A stretch of 64,000 bases of DNA from NCBI GenBank assembly GCA_013397935.1, contig VZRN01004390.1, forward strand, positions 691,706 to 755,705. The letters run 5' to 3'. The position numbers and the translations under genes were made by a program. Source of the stretch: Dasyornis broadbenti. Taxonomy: Eukaryota; Chordata; Aves; Passeriformes; Dasyornithidae. The notes under the pieces are model-generated. The model searched no databases. It was not told the origin of the DNA and saw only the letters and a program-made list of their open reading frames with translations. The number at the start of each line of letters is the position of its first letter. Position 1 is the stretch's first letter. Below, one piece after another: positions 15,061 to 26,075 of the stretch.

Positions 15061-18000
15061 TAAATAGGGTTAACCCAGTTCATTTTAAAAATCTGCGCCA
15101 TTGTCTTAAGCATAACCCCCTCAGAATTTAATATGATAATAATAGTGTATTGATATAGGATTAGTAGTAAGCAATCATTTTGTTTATAATTGAATAAACA
15201 ACAGCAATTAAAGAACAGCAGATGTCAATATTTGCATAGATAGCCATAAAGCTCCAAATCAATACCTGCTTCCAGTTCCATTAATGAAGACACACTCTCA
15301 TTCCCTAATGGCTGTTTAAAGTGATATAAGAGGAAATACTTGTAATTTTTGTAGAAATTTTACACTGTTTGACCTTTTAGTACCAAACTACTTTATGAAT
15401 GAAAATTATTCAAAAAGAATAATGAAAGATTGTGAAAGTCAGAAGGCTTTGAGATTAAAAGTTACACAGGCTTTTAGGAACATTTTTTAAATAGTCCATG
15501 CTCCTGGGGAAGGAGATGCTTCCCTGCTGCTTCTTCTCCCATTGATTTGACAAGCAGTGGCAGCCCATGGCTTCTCTTCACTCATACACAGAACTGGGAA
15601 TGGAGCACATACTACCTGAACTGCTCTAATTTCTTCAGGAAAAGCATGCAACTTAGATAATTTTTACTTTTTAAACATCATCTTGAAGCAGTTTCCTTGT
15701 CATCTGACATGCAAAGAAATGCACGCCATGGTTTGGAAACTCCGTAATTAGACCTCTGGAGAAACCATGAGAAGCCAGTAATAATACTGAAACTTCTGGT
15801 ATGGAGACACTGGGCAGACGAGAGGATTAAAACATGAAAGTTAAAGTTTTACTTTCTGATTTCTTATGACTCTATATGCAAGACTGGGCTTCCCACAACT
15901 GTCCCTACCCAACTTTTACAAGAACACATACTTAGATAAGCCAGAATGTCTTGGTCCAATTCACAAAGACAACTCCAGCATACAAACCACCAAGCAGCAG
16001 ATGTCATAGTCTAAATTGACAGATCCTGAGTTAAGCAGCTCACTAAAACTGAACAGTGATTGGAAGGAGCCAAATAACCTAATACTACACCCTTCCGATT
16101 TTCAATACACTTCATTTATTACTATTTCATTTTATTGCAAATTACTTTCTTCCACAGGACAGTCATCTGTCTTTGTTTTTACATACTACATAAAGAAAGC
16201 AACAGACTTTTTTTTTCTGTGCCCTTCATTTTTCACATTTCACACTATTTGACACTATGGTCAGGCTCTTAAGAAACAGTAAATAGATGTATCTGTATGC
16301 AGCTTAGTTAGGGTGATATGCAAGAAGTCTACTGTGTGAATTAAGTATTTTTTTTACTACTGGTTTTACTACTGGAGTCACCTTAAGAATGTAGACTTTA
16401 AACCAGATTTACTGAAGCAAAGAGATAATTGGATTTCATTAAAAAAGCAAAATTTATATTTGTGTAGTTCAATATAAGAGGTTTTTTCCCCTCTCTTTAT
16501 TAAGGCAGGTAATTGTGATACTCCAAAATCAGAATGATGGTAGGTAGCTCTTAAAGAAGTTATCAGATTCAGGCATAGTTCATCTATTACAGACATAATA
16601 TTCCAGAAAGGAAGAGAACGACCTTTATTAAAGCACCTACCTCACAAAGAAGCATTTTAAACTTTAATGTATACATTTATCCACATTAGATTTTTTTCAG
16701 TGCTAACATTAAAGCAGATGCCTAATAATGGAGGGGGGGAGGGAAGTAGAAGGAACCAGAATCAGACCTAGCTTGCATTGAGTATCTAAATCCACTTGTT
16801 ATATTTGTGTCAGTTAACATCATTGAAATTATAAAATGGCTACCAATATTAAGATGTACAGAAAGAAATATTTTAAGAAAACTCAATGCAATGTATTGAA
16901 GACTCATTTAAAAACTCTGGACTGCTCAAGTTATAATCATTCTCCTAACATACCTTTAACTGACAATAAAGAATTTTCTCAACTTGTTTCCACTTCTACC
17001 TGTTTGAGTCAGGTACACAATTTACAAATCAAATATTAATCCTTTCTTTTTGAGGGGAAGAGACAAGATAGGAGGAACATGACTACTCTTGTGTTCATCT
17101 ATTCAACTACAATCCCTTAATTCAGTTTCCTACTTCCATGACTATTCATGTAAATGTGGAGGAAAATTAAAATCAGGCAGTTAAATATAATAACATATAT
17201 TAACCTGCATTCTTTACCCCCTTGTTCCACTTAGCTGAAAGCTACTAGGTACCATGGTGACAGACACGATAGAAATATTTAAAATACTGTATGTCATTCT
17301 GTAGTGACCCTGACACTAACAATATACTATGGGTAAGTCAGAGGGGAAATGGCAAAGATCACCATCATTGGGAAAGGTCATGATGTCAGTTTATGGTAAG
17401 TCATTTGGCTGTTTCATTGCAACTAGTAAAGAATTTTATTTTCTTAAAAAAGGAAAAAAAAACCCTAACACAAAATTTAAAAAAAAATCAAAACTGAAAG
17501 ACTACCCTGAAAGACTCATACATATATAGTGAAACAGCCCATTCTTCCATATGAAATTAATAAATTATGCATTACCACTTCTAAATCTCCTAGGATGATA
17601 AGTCATTTAACCCTTAATAGCTGGAGGCAGAGAAAATCATGAATTTTGATCATGTATCTCCTCACTAAAGCTCAAAGAGTGAAGACAGAAGAATGAGCTA
17701 ATACCTTGCACGTATATGTGGCAAAGTCCTGGTAACCAAGCAACAGGCAGGAAACATGTCAGAGTGGAAAAGCATATTTACAGTCCTAACAGTCTCTCAT
17801 TTATACCCAATTATAGATACCAGTTACAAGAGCAGAGATCATACAGCAGCACAAATCAGTAACTGAACCTTTTCTTTTATTTTTTTCAATTTTGCTTTAC
17901 TACAGATATTGTCTGGGTCTCATTGGATTAGTCTCACATGATAATAGCTGCCTTAATTCCCTTAATTCACAACAAAATAAGCAACTTGACTAAATTCTGC

Positions 18001-19839
18001 ATGAATAGATGCACAAATAGAGAATGCATCCTGAACTTACTTCCTACTTGTTTTGGTTTGTATTTTAATAGGATTCTGTGTTAGTATTTGATGTGAATTA
18101 TTCACCTTTTCTGTATGATCAACAGAACACTCAGGAAAAAAACCCATATATCATTAGGCAAACATAAACATATAATGTATATACATGTTCAGCATGATTA
18201 TTCATGCAAAGACAATTTTACAACACCTATTTAAGTAGAGAATTATGTCTTTAGCCTTGAAGTTCTTAAGACTTTGTCCACAAGTACACAAGTTTACTAA
18301 ATCCCCAAATGCAGAAATTGTATTTTTTTGTTACTTAATTTGTCCCTTTTAAACATACAAATGGCAAATAGGAAGCTTGTCCTGCATAGTCATATTTAAG
18401 TGTTTTGGGCACACAAGTATAGCAGAGACAATGTCTATTAATGTTTCTAAAAACTAAAGCATTCTAAAAACTCAAGGGAGCAGAGGAAGTAATGAAGTGT
18501 TAAATACATTTTTATTCTTATGTTCCACTTTTAGTTAGCATTTACTGAAGCACAATCATTAATGCATGCATTTCAAGCAAGCTGTGGAAGCTGCAGTGAC
18601 CCTGGTCCTCACTACACCTAAAAGACACTTGCTAAATGCACCAGAACACATACACACAAAAAGACAGAAGTCTTTTGATTTGAGTTTTGGTTGGAGCCAT
18701 GAGAAGGAGAAGAAATCTTTCCAGGGTAGATTTCTGCTTCTTCAAAGGCAAACTCCAAGAATTTTCACTCCTACATAGAATACATTCTATTTTTGATACA
18801 ACTATTGGTGCTAAATAATCTAAAGTCTATCACTTCAATGGACACAAATGACAAGAGTTATTGCTCCTAATTTCTAATAAAAATTTCAATACATTTTATT
18901 TACTGATTTGTAATAAAAATTTAAAAACATGGTAATCACACAGTCATCCAGAGGGCCAGCATGTAATTTGGTTTTATTTGATCACTATGATACTTGTACT
19001 CTTTATTATAATAATGAGCACAATTTAAATCATGCTCACTGCATTACAGGTTATTAACTCAAAGAAGATTTAATAAAATGACAATATAACCAATCTGAGC
19101 CTGAAATAAGTCTTTAAAAAGTAGACCATGAAGAGAAACGGTGAATAACTCTAAGCGGTCATTTCTAGGACTGCCAGTTGCCTCAGACGTTTCTTCTTTC
19201 AACTTTCAGCGATACAGTAACACTTTATATGCCACGAGAAAAGAACAGTATATTGAGAGCAATATAACAATAATCAAAGATGGAAACAGTATCACTAACT
19301 GTGAGAAATATAAAAGGATATCACTAAGCAAGCCTAGCATGAGTGCTGAACTTTAATATTTCAGATTGAAATGGAATACAGAAGAGAAATGGTGACAACA
19401 TATGCTTAAATATTTTCCTCTGTTTTCATTTCTAAAGCTTATGGTATGTAGAGCTATGTTCATTCATATAAGCATAATTATTGCATGCAACGTTAGCTCA
19501 AACAGCTAATAATATTTAGAAAGAAAATGCTGGAATCTTTTGTCCCTGTTCATACTATTGTGAAACCACAGAACTTGAACTGGTCTCACATGAACTTCTA
19601 GACCTTTTTTCTTCCCAAGCAGGCTAACCTACTCCTAATGTCATTCTGGAAGACGTTTTTCTGGCTTGTAGAAAACCTTCAGTGACAGAGAATCTCCAGT
19701 GTCTTTAGAGAGTTTACTCAAAATGTTTAGTTGTTCTCACATCTGAATTATTTCCTCCATGTTTTATCTAAACCCTATCTCACTGCAATGTACATGCTAC
19801 ATCACTTTTCATCTACACCAGGAAGATGCATGCAGGCTG
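15061..19839. other. AT-rich non-coding sequence
   Basis: No recognisable gene or repeat family. A partial G-run cluster (runs of 2, 7 and 3) lies at about 16731-16743 but lacks a fourth full run. Confidence 0.6.
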
Positions 19840-20385
19840 CAGCAGGGGCCTTGCCAGGCAGTAAGCTGCTCAGGAGCCAGCAATGCTTTCTCAGAGCTGC
19901 TCAGATCACATCTGGAATACTGCACTGGTTTGAGCCCCCAGAACAGTAAAATGGCAGCAAGGTCAGCAGCACCACTAAGATGCCTGAGGGATGGAGCATT
20001 TGTCCTGTGAGTGGGAATGGTTGAGGGAACGAGACTTGTTTAGCCTGCCCAAGAGATGGCTTTGGGGGAGCCCTAACAGCAGCCTGCCAGTACCTGTGGG
20101 GAAGTTATCCAGATGATTGAGCCAGGGTATTCAATGTGCATGGAGGGAAGGACAAGAAACAACTGGAATAAATTGAAATGAAAAGTTCAGCCTGGACGTA
20201 TGGAAAAACATTTTCACCCCAAGTCAGGCAGTGCAGTAGGTTATGCCACTGCCAACCTTTGAGATTCTTACTGGATAAAGCCCTGCACAACTCTGTGTGA
20301 CCACAGCTGACCTTGCTTTGCTCAAGAGGCTGGACTAGAGACCTTCTGAAGACTCTGACAACCTGAATTATCCTGTGGACCAATA
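19840..20385 (+). mobile_element. CR1 LINE, 3' end fragment, plus strand
   Basis: This diverged, 5'-truncated CR1 copy reads in the typical order: the 'acatctggaatactgc' block, the 'ctaacagcagcctgccagta' block, 'caggcagtgcagtagg', 'actggataaagccctg', 'ggctggactagagacct' and a terminal 'caacctgaatta'. These are recognisable CR1 3' coding and 3' UTR landmarks. Many substitutions and gaps indicate an old insertion with no intact frame. It is antisense to AVEN. The 5' boundary is approximate. Confidence 0.85.
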
Positions 20386-20449
20386 ACATCCATACAGCTT
20401 CACAGAATCATTTAGGTTGGAAAAGACCTCCAAGATCATCAAGTCCAAC
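20329..20449. repeat. Imperfect inverted repeat formed by two CR1 3' ends
   Basis: The left arm, 20329-20377, runs from 'gctggactagagacc' to 'acctgaattatcctgtg'. The right arm, 20401-20449, runs from 'cacagaatcatttaggt' to 'aagtccaac'. They pair as an imperfect stem of about 49 positions around a 23-nt loop. The innermost 17 positions match at 14. The arms are the ends of the two opposed CR1 copies. A nuclear AVEN transcript could fold here; any effect on editing or splicing is speculation. Confidence 0.75.
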
Positions 20450-20587
20450 TTTTGACAGATCACCACCTTGTGAATTAGACCATAGCACTAAGTGCCACAT
20501 CCAGTCATTTCTCAAACACCACCTCCCTGGGCAGACCATTCCAATGCTTAACAACCCTTTTCATAAAGAAATTCTTCGTGGTGTCTA
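20400..20587 (-). mobile_element. CR1 LINE, 3' end fragment, minus strand
   Basis: The segment begins with 'tcacagaatcatttaggttgg', the reverse complement of a CR1 3' terminus. It continues through 'agaccTccaagatcatcaagtcc', 'accacctccctgggcag', 'ccattccaatgctt' and 'aagaaattcttc', all standard landmarks of reverse-oriented CR1. Only about 190 bp remain. It differs in internal sequence from the plus-strand copy just before it, so the two are probably separate insertions of different subfamilies. It is sense relative to AVEN. Confidence 0.88.
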
Positions 20588-21271
20588 AATATCAAACATA
20601 CAAAGATAGCCAAACACACCAAGGCTAGGGCCCCTATTTAACCATTTTCCTTTACAACATAAGAATGGTTGTACTTACTCAGACTGATAGTTGGCCACAC
20701 AGTATCTCACCTCATGACTTGTGACAAATAGTTGCCTAAGGCAAAGTGAAACAATAGAGGAAGGATAATCCCTCCCCTGCAACATTACTTCAACTAAGTG
20801 GAAATTTGAAACTGCTAGCATTTCCAGAATTCTCTAATAAAACCCACTTCCAAATACTGTTAAAAATATGTTAGTTATTCAGTCAGAGGGGATCTAGTCA
20901 GTGTGGATTGATGCAAAAAAGAAGATATTCAAGGTTTTAATTTTCCTGCTTTCACCTGTTAGCAACTTTTCTCCCTGCTCAGCAGCAGGGAAATTTCTTC
21001 CTTTGCTCATTTTTATTCAAAAATGTACAACACAACTAGTAGCAGAGATAATTTAAAAAAATGTCATCTTCAATTACTCTTATACTAGGTCCTTTGTGTG
21101 CTTCCACTCTGCTGGTTTTTTTAAGCACAGTAGACTCTTACTCTCTTCCTTCATGACACCAGGATCATCTAAATTCTTCTACCCTTATCAGAAGTATCAA
21201 GCACACATGTACAGTGTTAACAAACTGCTGGGTAACCCCTTTTTACCAGGCCAAATTCAGGGTTTCTGTAG

Positions 21272-21360
21272 TTTGGTTTTGCTTTTTTTTTTATTTTAAA
21301 GTGGTTTTTTTTGTTGTTTTTGTTTTTTTGTTTTTTTGTTTTTTTTTTTTAATTTTTCTT
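21272..21360. repeat. T-rich simple repeat with (T6-7 G) periodicity
   Basis: The stretch is almost entirely T with single G interruptions. From about 21304 to 21350 the G recurs every few T. On the minus strand it is (CA6-7)n-like. The F-rich frames that cross it are artefacts of base composition. Confidence 0.9.
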
Positions 21361-22274
21361 CAATCTTCACTCTCTCAGATTATTTTCCTGTGTTTTTCAC
21401 CAAAATGACAGATGGATCAGTAGTGCAAAAATGGGAATATTAGAATAACTAAAGCAAAAACCTTCAGTCACCTGATTTTTCATCAGGATACATAAAATTA
21501 CAGTAAGTGTCTATCTGGACAATAAATTAATCCATCCAATTTTTAATGGCACAACCTCAATGAAATAATATTTTACAATTTAATACTGAATTCTACAGCA
21601 GCTCAATTTTGTGTCGAGTGCCAGAACTTCTAAGAGATTTATTATTTAATCATAAATGTTGAAAAAAACTAGCGCCAAACTCACAAAAAAGTAGTATAAA
21701 TACATATTATATCCAGTCACACCTCGTTAGAACAGTGTGTTCCAATAAGGACTTCAGTAAAACAAAATTATACAACTTGCAGTATCATTTAAAGCATTTA
21801 TAATTTTTAGTGCACTGAAGTTGCCAAGAAATCCTGAGAAGCAGATGGGCATTACTGTTGCTAAAATGCAATCAGTTGCACCAGAAAAGAATTGCGCCTA
21901 TCATACTTACAGAAGAAATCTTTAATATTACACTTTTCCATAATTTAATTTCTTATTTTTATTAACAAATAGTACCAATGAGCTGATTTTTTTAAAATCT
22001 GATTTCCTTAGTAGATTTCACTAGTGGCATCACTACTTTTATTCCATTTAAGAACATGATCAAAAAATAAATAAATCACTATCTAGGCAACATTCAAAAT
22101 CTCATTCAAAGAATTCCCAGCATAAGCCACCTGAACCTCTGCCTCTATCTAAAGTTTTTCTTACTGAATGTCATAAAAGAAAACCTCATTAAAATAAAAA
22201 AATCCAGCAGCTTGAAAACTAAACTCTAAATTCTGCATTTACTTTCAACTTTCAATACATTTCTTCTTTATAAT

Positions 22275-22350
22275 TCATTATTTTCATAAAATATCATCCA
22301 TTATCATAATATCCATTGCTATCAATAAATAATCATCATTCATCATTACT
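22275..22350. repeat. Degenerate (ATC/TCAT)-rich low-complexity sequence
   Basis: The words 'atcatc', 'tcatcc', 'atcataat' and 'atcattcatc' recur through about 75 bp with no exact period. It looks like a decayed microsatellite. Confidence 0.6.
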
Positions 22351-23665
22351 CACTAGAGAAGCAGCCTTCACATCCACTACAAGGTTATAGTCTTATACAC
22401 ATATAAACTATAAAATTTACATGAAATATTACTTCAAAGTCACTAGAAGTAATATAAAATTAAGGCTTATCTGAGACGAGCCTTCTATGTTTGTTTACTC
22501 CAATGTCATTTTTCTGAACATTGGTCTCACCAAAGAAGGTCCTTGCTTACTTCAAGAACATCAAATAAAGGACTTCTAAATGGGCATTATATTCTGTTCC
22601 CACTCTTTAACTGAGGTATAATTTAACATTTTTGAATGTATATCCTGTGGATTATCTCAAAATGCTTAACAAATTTTGAAGTTGTCCTAGCAGCATGGTT
22701 TGCCTAGAAGATTAGAGTGATTTGGAACACAGAGGAAATCAAATGTCTAAATCAACATGCTCAACATACTTTTTAAATGACCCTCATTACAATTTCACAA
22801 CTATTTTCTGTTATACCAATAGAACATTCATCACCTCTTTCACTTGCAGTAGATCAATTCATCAAAAGAAACCATGTTTTGTATTAGAGGGTACATTTTA
22901 TACTCAGCCATTCGCATTTGGACCAGTTTCAAAGCTGAGATTGTTCACCAAGGTGTTTCTACAGATAGCAGCATCTCTTCGGCTGTTGGAGGTAAATGTC
23001 ATCTTTAATTCATTAAACAAACAGCATTTCTTTTCTCCTAGGCAGAAAATGCTATCAGCCATAATATTTTCAAGATATTTTTTAATATATTTAAGACATT
23101 TTTTGCAGGTGTTGTTATTGAGATAACAGGAAAGTGGATGATGAAGAAGGAGGTCTCTGAAGCATGAATAACTATCCACACATCCAATGAATGACATTAA
23201 AAAAAAAAAAATTAAAAAGGGCACTGAACTGTCTTCTAACTGTCTCAACTAATGCATAAAATAGTTTCAAATATTCCTAGAACCTCACTGATTGATACAG
23301 TGCATGAAATAGCTCTCATTGCTCATTGTTCCTAAAGCTACTGAAAAGCATGCAGCTGTTTCACAGATCCCATTTGCTTCTAAAAGGTGATTTTTTACAT
23401 ACCCTGGACCAGTTAAATAAGAGCTGAAGTAAATAGATAACAGTTAACTACTACGTTCTAAGATTTAATTTCTTATATTTGTCTCTTTGTTAAACACAAT
23501 ACTGCAACACTCTTGCAAAATGTGGACTATGTAAAAATATTTTAAAGGAGGGATGTTATTTGATGTTTGATCTTTGTATACTTTCAACAAGTCATCAACA
23601 AGTAGGCAGATTTAATCCCTGAAACAGAGAGCAGCTAACAAGCAAGCTCTAGGTGATGCCCATGT

Positions 23666-24233
23666 GTTAGAAAAACAAATTACTTGTAGGTAGAATTGCC
23701 TTGTTAAGGGTTAGAGCTGGACATGCTTCAGTGATCTCAGACATGGGGGAGTTTAACAAGGCTTGGAAAGTAGGATAACCACAGACAGCGGACACAAAGA
23801 ATGCAGAATTTATAGACCATCTGGCAGAACTCCCAAGATAAGGAAGAAACCAGCAAACCCAACTCAGCAACTGTGCTGAAATCAGCTCCAACTCCCTAAA
23901 AGGTAATTCTGGTAGGGGGAGATTGTGACCACTGGAACAAGAAATGCCCTAACTCAAAAGAAGAGGAAGCCTGAGCATGTGGAGTAATCAGCATGAGAAA
24001 TGAGAGAATCATTAACCAATAGAAGATAGAACACTGATTAATAAGAACACTATGTAACTTGTAGCCAGTGAACACTAATTCCTTAGTTTGCTAAAGTGTA
24101 TAAACTGTAAAAAGTTTTGATAGTTGCTGTGCCTGATTGGTGGAATACCACCAGACATGTAGGCTTGCACAGCTCTGAAATATATAATCAATGACTCGAG
24201 TCTCAGGTGTGTGCATTTGGCTTGCTGTACACA
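23666..24233 (+). mobile_element. Solitary LTR of an avian endogenous retrovirus (approximate ends)
   Basis: This segment of about 570 bp starts with TGTTAGAAAAACAA and ends near ...GGCTTGCTGTACACA. Its 3' part has the layout of an avian LTR: a TATA-like GTATAAAC around 24098, then 'tggtggaataccaccaga', 'gcttgcacagctctgaaat' followed by a decayed AATAAA-like signal near 24180, then 'gactcgagtctcaggtgtgtgcattt'. I see no internal gag, pol or env sequence, no primer-binding site and no second LTR nearby, so a recombined solo LTR fits best. I found no clear target-site duplication, so both ends are approximate. The class (ERVL or ERVK-like) is uncertain. It is antisense to AVEN. Confidence 0.68.
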
Positions 24234-26037
24234 GGTACAAATACCATTTTTGCATACAATACCCCTTCCCACTCCCAGCAGGACAAAAGAAAAAAGTGGT
24301 CCTTGACTGGCTACCCCAAAAAACTGAATTCAAATTGTGAAAAACGGGCGCCTGGGAAGATACACTATCCTCAAAAAGCATCTCAAAGAAATCCCCTAGA
24401 AAGACAAAGGACAGAACAACAAAACCTCCCTCTGCATACACAGTGTATTCCATGTGAGAGTAGTTTTCATGGAACACTGCTCCATTCAAACACCCAGCAG
24501 GAAACAAAGCCTGACATTTTTGAAAATACTCAAAGTCTCTGGATGAAGAGAATCACAGCTTAACTTCCTGTTTCTTCTTATCACACAATTGGTCATGTCT
24601 CTGTAAGAGATATTTTAACTCAATAGATGCAATCTTTTGCAACCATTCAATTTTAATGTTCATCTCTATTTTAAAGGGGCAATCAACAACACAAGCTTTC
24701 CCAAAAAGCAGTTCTCTAAAGTATACTAGAATCAAATGTAGAAGTTGTATGCATTAAGCACAACAATGGGAATGGGCAATCCTGTTCACTGACAATGCAG
24801 ACATATATCTGTATTCGCTCATGTGAGACACATGTCCCTGTCCTGCAGGCACCACAAGTGCAAGATGGGACCTGAGTCTTCCTCTGTGCTTCTGCAGAAC
24901 CCCGTTGCCTCTCACCCAGCACTTGATGGCTCTTTGGTCTGCAAATCTTTCCTCTTCTACCTAAGTATGCTTTACACGTGGGCTGACAGAAGAGTACTGA
25001 GATTATGCAGGATGCCTGCAGCGTGGCAAGAGATCATGTGATGAATCACAGTAGCATGAGTCTTGTGCTCCCCTCTGAGACTTGACGTTTGTGTGATTGA
25101 AAGAGAAGACAGAGATTCCTTAAAAATAAGGCTGAGATAGGCATAAAGTATGAAACTCATAATCCAACTGACAAATGCATTCATACATTGAGTCACTCAA
25201 AAAAGCACATAACGAAGAAACAAAGCACAGCATTTTCATAGTCCCCAGCTAAATGGAAATGGAAAATAATTGCATTAAAGTACTATTTAAATAACTATGT
25301 AAATATTAAAAGTTATTGAGTCTTTCCTACTGTATATTCCTATTCCAGATGTAGAAAGAAGCATTGAATGCTAAGGTATAAGCGTACACTTTTTGACTGT
25401 AGTTTCAGTGACAAAACCAGAATTACATGCCCAAACAGGTGTTTGAAGACGCTATTTGCATTACCCCTGCATTACTCAGTAAGAGGCTAATTCTCTCCCA
25501 GTACATCTTTTCTTGATAAACTTTTAAAAATGCAATTTAAGAAATTGTAACTGAGTATAATTAAAACACTCAGCATGCAAACATGCATTACATCTAGATT
25601 AGTTTGTCCTGCAAATATAACATCCTTTAAATTATAAAAGAAACATGGTATCAAAATACAATCTTCCTCAAAATTCTAAAATAACTTTAAAATGAAAGAG
25701 AGTTATGTGGAATCTGTCACAAAACATTCTAAAGCTCTTCTACTGAGGGGTTTTTCCCAGTTCCCCATGATGCAGCAATAAATCCTGAGGAGGGAAAAAA
25801 AAAACCCCAACCAAACACCAGAACAAAACAACATGCTCATTCTGAGACAGAATCCCACTCTCTGCTCCACAAGTGGGCAGAGATAAACTTCAGCTCCCCG
25901 GATTCTTTAACTGAATACTGAAGTGCTGACTAAAATCAAGAGAACCAAGCTTTCAACAAAGAATGCAGCTACAGCTATATAAAACAGCAAGATAATGCAT
26001 CTCATGATGCAGGGGCATAAGTAAGTTTCTCATTTTT

Positions 26038-26075
26038 CCTAATTTTTTTGGCCTTTCCTGATTTTTTTGGCCTTT
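26038..26075. repeat. 19-bp tandem duplication
   Basis: The unit 'cctaatttttttggccttt' (26038-26056) is followed at once by 'cctgatttttttggccttt' (26057-26075), with one difference in 19 bases. It is a short local duplication in non-coding sequence. Confidence 0.9.

Larger units (their letters stand above)
20588..23665. other. AT-rich non-coding sequence between CR1 pair and LTR
   Basis: It holds the T-rich repeat at 21.3 kb and the ATC-rich stretch at 22.3 kb. Overlapping open frames on both strands at 22.7-23.25 kb lack any familiar motif, and neither has splice or start context that would support a gene. Confidence 0.55.

Noticed and set aside
16731..16743. G-run cluster as a second quadruplex
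   Set aside because: Only two runs of three or more G are separated by a base; a fourth independent run is missing.
22722..23248. 134-codon plus and 114-codon minus frames
   Set aside because: Mutually overlapping, low-complexity F/S/L-rich composition, no recognised domain.
24091..24563. Overlapping 138- and 118-codon frames on opposite strands
   Set aside because: They overlap the LTR and its flank, show no retroviral or cellular domain, and cannot both be coding.
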